Positions 60,628 through 64,000 of a stretch of 64,000 bases of DNA are shown here, one piece after another (the first letter of the stretch is position 1; each line of letters starts with the position of its first letter). The translations under genes and the position numbers were made by a program. The stretch comes from Geomonas paludis. GTDB taxonomy: Bacteria > Desulfobacterota > Desulfuromonadia > Geobacterales > Geobacteraceae. The notes beneath the pieces were generated by a model. It saw only the letters and a list, made by a program, of their open reading frames with translations. It ran no database searches and was not told where the DNA came from. Location of the stretch: contig NZ_BLXY01000003.1 of NCBI RefSeq assembly GCF_014193585.1, positions 186,001-250,000 on the forward strand, in the 5' to 3' direction.

Positions 60628-63246
60628 TTACTGGGCGTACTCTTTCCAGACCAGGCCGGTATCGGCGTTGAACTTGGTGATGCCTTCGCTGTCCTGCATG
60701 GTGCCGGTGAAGGCCTCGTCGTCTTCCCACAGAATCCCTTCCGGCATGAGCACCCGGGCCACTACTCCCTTGCCGGTGATGGTCCTGGCTCCCAATTGCT
60801 TCGTCTTCGCAGCCTTGCTCTGTTCGTAGACCTTCAGGGTGAACCTTAACGGCGCCGGCTCTTTGCCTTCGGTTTCCACTGCAAAGGTATAGATCCCCTC
60901 CCCTGTCTTCTCGATAATCGCTTCCCTGGTCTTCTCAGGGGTCTTGACCACGATGGGCGACAGCTGCTTTTCACGCCGGGACTCGTTGCGGGTCAGCGCC
61001 CTCCCCCGTTTCGACTTCGGATACTCCTTGAAGGAGACGCTGAGCTTGACATCGTGTGCGCCGGCCACGATCAGCTTGAGGTCGCCGTGTATGGAGGGGA
61101 TCACCAAGCCTTTCTCTTCCGGCGGCTTCTCCGAAGGCCGCGGTCCTGCCGTTTCTTTCTTTGCCTCAACCGGCTTCGCAGCTGCCGGCAGTTGCCCGGC
61201 TGCTGCTACGGCGGTGCGCCGGGCCTGCTCCGCCTTCTCCGCGGCCAGCCGTTCCCGGGCCAGTTGCTCCGCCTGGGCGCGCAGCGCGGCAAGGCGCTCG
61301 GCCTCGGCTCTCCTGCGCTCCTGCTGTTCCTGCTCCACCCTCTTCTTCTCGGCCACCGCCAGACGCGCCAGTTCGGCCTTGGCAGCGGCAGCCTGGGCGC
61401 GTTCTTTAGCCTGCTTTTCCTGCTGCGCCTTCAGGGCGGCCAGCCGCTCCTGCTCCGCCTTCCTCTTCTCCTGCAGCGCCTGCTCGGCGACCCTCTTTTT
61501 CTCCGCGGCTGCCTGACGCTGCTGTTCCTGCTTCTCCGCCGCCAGGCGCTCACGTTCGTGCGCCGCCCTTTCCGCCTCGGCACGCTGGGCGGCTTTACGC
61601 TCCTGCTCGGCCTTGCGCTTTTCCTGCAGGGCCTGTTCGGCGAGCCGCTTCTTCTCCGCTGCCGCCTGGCGTCGTTGCTCGGTCTTCCCGGCTTCCTGCT
61701 GCGCCCGCTCGCGGGCGAGCCTTTCCGCCTCGGCGCGCTGGGCGGCTTTGCGCTCCTGCTCGGCCTTGCGCTTTTCCTGCAGGGCCTGTTCGGCAAGCCG
61801 CTTCTTCTCCGCTGCCGCCTGGCGCCGCTGCTCGGCTTTTTCTGCTTCCTGCTGCTCCCGCTCGCGTGCCAGCCTTTCCGCCTCGGCGCGCTGGGCGGCT
61901 TTGCGCTCCTGCTCGGCCTTGCGCTTTTCCTGCAGGGCCTCTTCGGCGAGCCGCTTCTTCTCCGCTGCCGCCTGGCGCCGCTGCTCGGCTTTTTCGGCTT
62001 CCTGCTGCTCCCGCTCGCGGGCGAGCCTTTCCGCCTCGGCGCGCTGCGCGGCTTTGCGCTCCTGCTCGGCCTTGCGCTTTTCCTGCAGGGCCTGTTCGGC
62101 AAGCCGCTTTCTCTCGGCCGCGGCCTCCCGCTCCTGGCGGGCCTTTTCCGCGGCCAGCTGTGCCCGCTCACGGGCCGCCTGGTCGGCCCGCGCCTGTTCC
62201 GCTGCGACACGTTCCCTTTCCGCTTCCCGCTTTTCCTGTTGTTCCTGCTCGGCCTGGGCGGCCGCCGCACGGCGCTCCTGCTCCGCCTTTTCCGCTGCGA
62301 CCCGCTCCCGCTCGCGGACCAGCCTCTCCTGCTTGGCCCTCTCCGCGACGCGGCGCTGCAACTCGGCCTGCCTTTTGTCGTGTAACTCCTGCTCTGCTCT
62401 TTTTGCCTCGGCCGCCTTCCGCTCCCGCTCCGCTTTTTCGGCCGCGGCGTTTTCCCGCTCGAGGGCCAGCTTTTCCTGTCGCGCCTTTTCAGCGGCCTTA
62501 CGCTCCTGCAGCGCCTTGTCGCGGGCAATCTTCTCCTGTTCCGCTTTCGCCTTGGCCGTTTCGGCGGCCTTGCGTTCCGCCTCTTTTTTCTCCGCGGCTT
62601 TGCGTTCGGCTTCCTGCTTCTCGGCAACCTTGCGTTGGCGCTTGGCCTCTTCCTCGGCCTGACGTTCCTGCTCCGCTTGCAAGGCGGCAAGCTTCTTGCG
62701 CTCGGCCTCCTCGCGTGCCTTGGCCTCCTCGGCGGGATCGGGGGGCGGGGTCTCTGGTTCTCCCCCCTCGGCGGTGTCTTCCTCCTGCTGGTCGGCCTGG
62801 ACCTTGGGCAGCAGCACCGGCGTCTTTTTCGGCCCCGGAGCCGGCTGCTTCGGCTTGCCCGCGTTTGCCTTGGCGGCGACCATCTCTACCCGCGGTTCTC
62901 CCGCTGCCGCCTCAGCGGGCTGGTCCGGCAGATCCGCCTCCGCCGCAGCATCAGGCTCGGCAGCGGGAGGATTGACGGTCGCAAGGGTGCTCACGGGAAG
63001 TTCGGCAGTCGGGGAGGAGGCCGGCGCGGCGCTGGCCTTGTCGGGTGTCGCGGTGGCGGCCATGGGGAGTGAGGAAGGGGAAAGCCAGAGGATGTCGAAC
63101 CTGGCCGAAGTGCCGGTCTGGGGATAGTAGATGGCAGCCGACGACAGCACGAAAAACAGCAGGGTGTGGACCGCAAGCGAGCCTACGGTGGCCCAAACGA
63201 TGCCACCCCGGTCCACCCTTCTGTTCAACCACACGTATTCGTCCAT
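60628..63246 (-). CDS. TolA-like membrane-anchored coiled-coil protein with long internal repeats
   Basis: An 872-residue protein. A single N-terminal membrane helix (GIVWATVGSLAVHTLLFFVLSSAAIYY) is followed by an Ala/Pro/Thr-rich region (residues 50-150). Residues about 170-700 are a Lys/Glu/Arg/Ala coiled coil in which a unit of about 51 residues (EKKRLAEQALQEKRKAEQERKAAQRAEAERLARE-like) recurs four or five times. A C-terminal globular domain (about 735-870; VAGAHDVKLSVSFKEYPKS, GIYTFAVETEGKEPAPLRF) closes it. The architecture is TolA/TonB-like, spanning the periplasm, but it is much longer. The ATG used is the first Met before the membrane helix. Confidence 0.7.
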   Translation of the reverse strand: MDEYVWLNRRVDRGGIVWATVGSLAVHTLLFFVLSSAAIYYPQTGTSARFDILWLSPSSLPMAATATPDKASAAPASSPTAELPVSTLATVNPPAAEPDAAAEADLPDQPAEAAAGEPRVEMVAAKANAGKPKQPAPGPKKTPVLLPKVQADQQEEDTAEGGEPETPPPDPAEEAKAREEAERKKLAALQAEQERQAEEEAKRQRKVAEKQEAERKAAEKKEAERKAAETAKAKAEQEKIARDKALQERKAAEKARQEKLALERENAAAEKAERERKAAEAKRAEQELHDKRQAELQRRVAERAKQERLVRERERVAAEKAEQERRAAAAQAEQEQQEKREAERERVAAEQARADQAARERAQLAAEKARQEREAAAERKRLAEQALQEKRKAEQERKAAQRAEAERLAREREQQEAEKAEQRRQAAAEKKRLAEEALQEKRKAEQERKAAQRAEAERLAREREQQEAEKAEQRRQAAAEKKRLAEQALQEKRKAEQERKAAQRAEAERLARERAQQEAGKTEQRRQAAAEKKRLAEQALQEKRKAEQERKAAQRAEAERAAHERERLAAEKQEQQRQAAAEKKRVAEQALQEKRKAEQERLAALKAQQEKQAKERAQAAAAKAELARLAVAEKKRVEQEQQERRRAEAERLAALRAQAEQLARERLAAEKAEQARRTAVAAAGQLPAAAKPVEAKKETAGPRPSEKPPEEKGLVIPSIHGDLKLIVAGAHDVKLSVSFKEYPKSKRGRALTRNESRREKQLSPIVVKTPEKTREAIIEKTGEGIYTFAVETEGKEPAPLRFTLKVYEQSKAAKTKQLGARTITGKGVVARVLMPEGILWEDDEAFTGTMQDSEGITKFNADTGLVWKEYAQ

Positions 63247-63308
63247 AAATCCGTCGACTCCACTTGTGTCGCGTCCGTGCCGCATCCCCCGGCAGGACCA
63301 CCTGCCGA

Positions 63309-64000
63309 TCAGGCTTTGTCTTTCTTGTCGTCCAGGACCGCAGGCCGCACGTCGGGATACTTCTCCATGAGAGGCCGGTATTCCGGCACGTTTCGGACAA
63401 AGATATTGGTAACCTTGTCGGCGTAGATCAGTTTCCAGGCCGGGTGGATCAGCAAATGGCGCGACAGCGTTGCGTCCGCAGGGAAAATGATCCACGATAT
63501 CCGGTATTTTTCCAGAATCTTTTCCCACCCCGGCTGGAAAGCGGTTACCTTGAAGTACTCCTTCAGGCGCTCAGCGCCGTACATGTCGAGCCTTCCGTCG
63601 ATGAACACCTTGTAGGCCGGCGCCGCCGCGTAGATCAGGCAATCCCCGAATTCGTCGTTGTTGAACATGTTGCCCGGTATCCGCTCCCTTTTCAGGAACT
63701 CGATGGCCGCCATCGGCTTGATCTTCGGGTCGAACTGGAAGCTGATCCTTCCGGAGTGCACCATGATGACCACCGCAGCGAGCGCCGCCAGCGGCCACAG
63801 GTAGCCCCTTGTGCTGGCATCGATGGCAGTGATGTTGCGGGACCTTTGTTTGACGAAGCGGGCAAAGCCGGAATCGGACTCCCGGAGCACCCGGGTCAGC
63901 CTCCTGGCGATGACAGGGGCGACGATGATGGCAAAAAGAGGGATGTACCGCGCCGAGAACAGGGACATATGGGTAAAGAGCAGGATCAGAATCATCTCGA
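63309..64000 (-). CDS. Polytopic membrane protein, 3' part (5' end beyond the window)
   Basis: The frame is open through the right edge, so the N-terminus is missing; about 230 residues remain. A membrane helix (FAIIVAPVIARRL) and a second (LWPLAALAAVVIMVHS) are followed by a soluble tail with FIDGRLDMYGAERLKEYF and ISWIIFPADATLSRHLLIHPAWKLIY, as in the C-termini of membrane glycosyltransferases and related DPM-type proteins. Exact family uncertain. It ends 62 bases before the TolA-like gene on the same strand. Confidence 0.6.
   Translation of the reverse strand, partial: EMILILLFTHMSLFSARYIPLFAIIVAPVIARRLTRVLRESDSGFARFVKQRSRNITAIDASTRGYLWPLAALAAVVIMVHSGRISFQFDPKIKPMAAIEFLKRERIPGNMFNNDEFGDCLIYAAAPAYKVFIDGRLDMYGAERLKEYFKVTAFQPGWEKILEKYRISWIIFPADATLSRHLLIHPAWKLIYADKVTNIFVRNVPEYRPLMEKYPDVRPAVLDDKKDKA

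Overview
The window looks like chromosome of a GC-rich Geobacteraceae-type bacterium (Desulfuromonadota; Geobacter, Geomonas or a relative). The evidence is an exported multiheme c-type cytochrome, many hybrid histidine kinases, a lipopolysaccharide-heptose/MreB cluster, PtsP, and several families of dispersed palindromic repeats between genes. The assignment is inferred from gene content; no rRNA or tRNA gene is visible.

Layout. 1-7.2 kb: 3' end of a VOC-fold gene, a DisA-like diadenylate-cyclase-type protein, a MuiA-family exported protein, a large metalloprotease/propeller/outer-membrane-barrel fusion and an atypical SDR. 7.4-18.5 kb (minus): a small exported protein, a multiheme cytochrome with a long structured leader, and a translationally coupled signalling operon (CheR-like methyltransferase, substrate-binding lipoprotein, sensor kinase with four receivers, second hybrid kinase). 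18.7-23.5 kb (minus): DUF1653, glycyl radical enzyme (hydroxyproline dehydratase-like) with its activase, ferredoxin-type aldo/keto reductase, SlyX. 23.7-31 kb: two unrecognised genes, a TSUP permease, and the mreB-glycosyltransferase-gmhA-gmhB operon. 31-46 kb: PpiD/SurA-like foldase, purC, YtxH proteins, flavoprotein, TPR protein, ptsP, Lys/Ala-rich parvulin, ferritin, a glycosyltransferase/methyltransferase pair, a slipin and a sigma-54 response regulator.

46.1-52.6 kb is clearly accessory. It is AT-richer and holds small unrelated genes, mostly on the plus strand, separated by about 90-130 base imperfect palindromes whose ends match integron core sites (RYYYAAC ... GTTRRRY). I read it as an integron gene-cassette array with no integrase in the window (a CALIN-type array). 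Its cassettes encode a HEPN-like protein, a BamE-like protein, a GNAT acetyltransferase, a cold-shock/DUF1294 membrane protein, secreted or membrane proteins of unknown function, and toxin-antitoxin genes in reverse orientation, which may stabilise the array.

52.7-64 kb returns to GC-rich sequence: a lipoprotein with a duplicated domain, a two-gene unit pairing a PlsY-like acyltransferase with a GNAT-aminotransferase fusion (a possible undescribed lipid or acyl-amino pathway), a second GNAT, DUF1622, a 21-base tandem repeat of about 24 units, small hypotheticals, a hotdog thioesterase, a TolA-like coiled-coil protein with long internal repeats, and a truncated membrane protein at the right edge.
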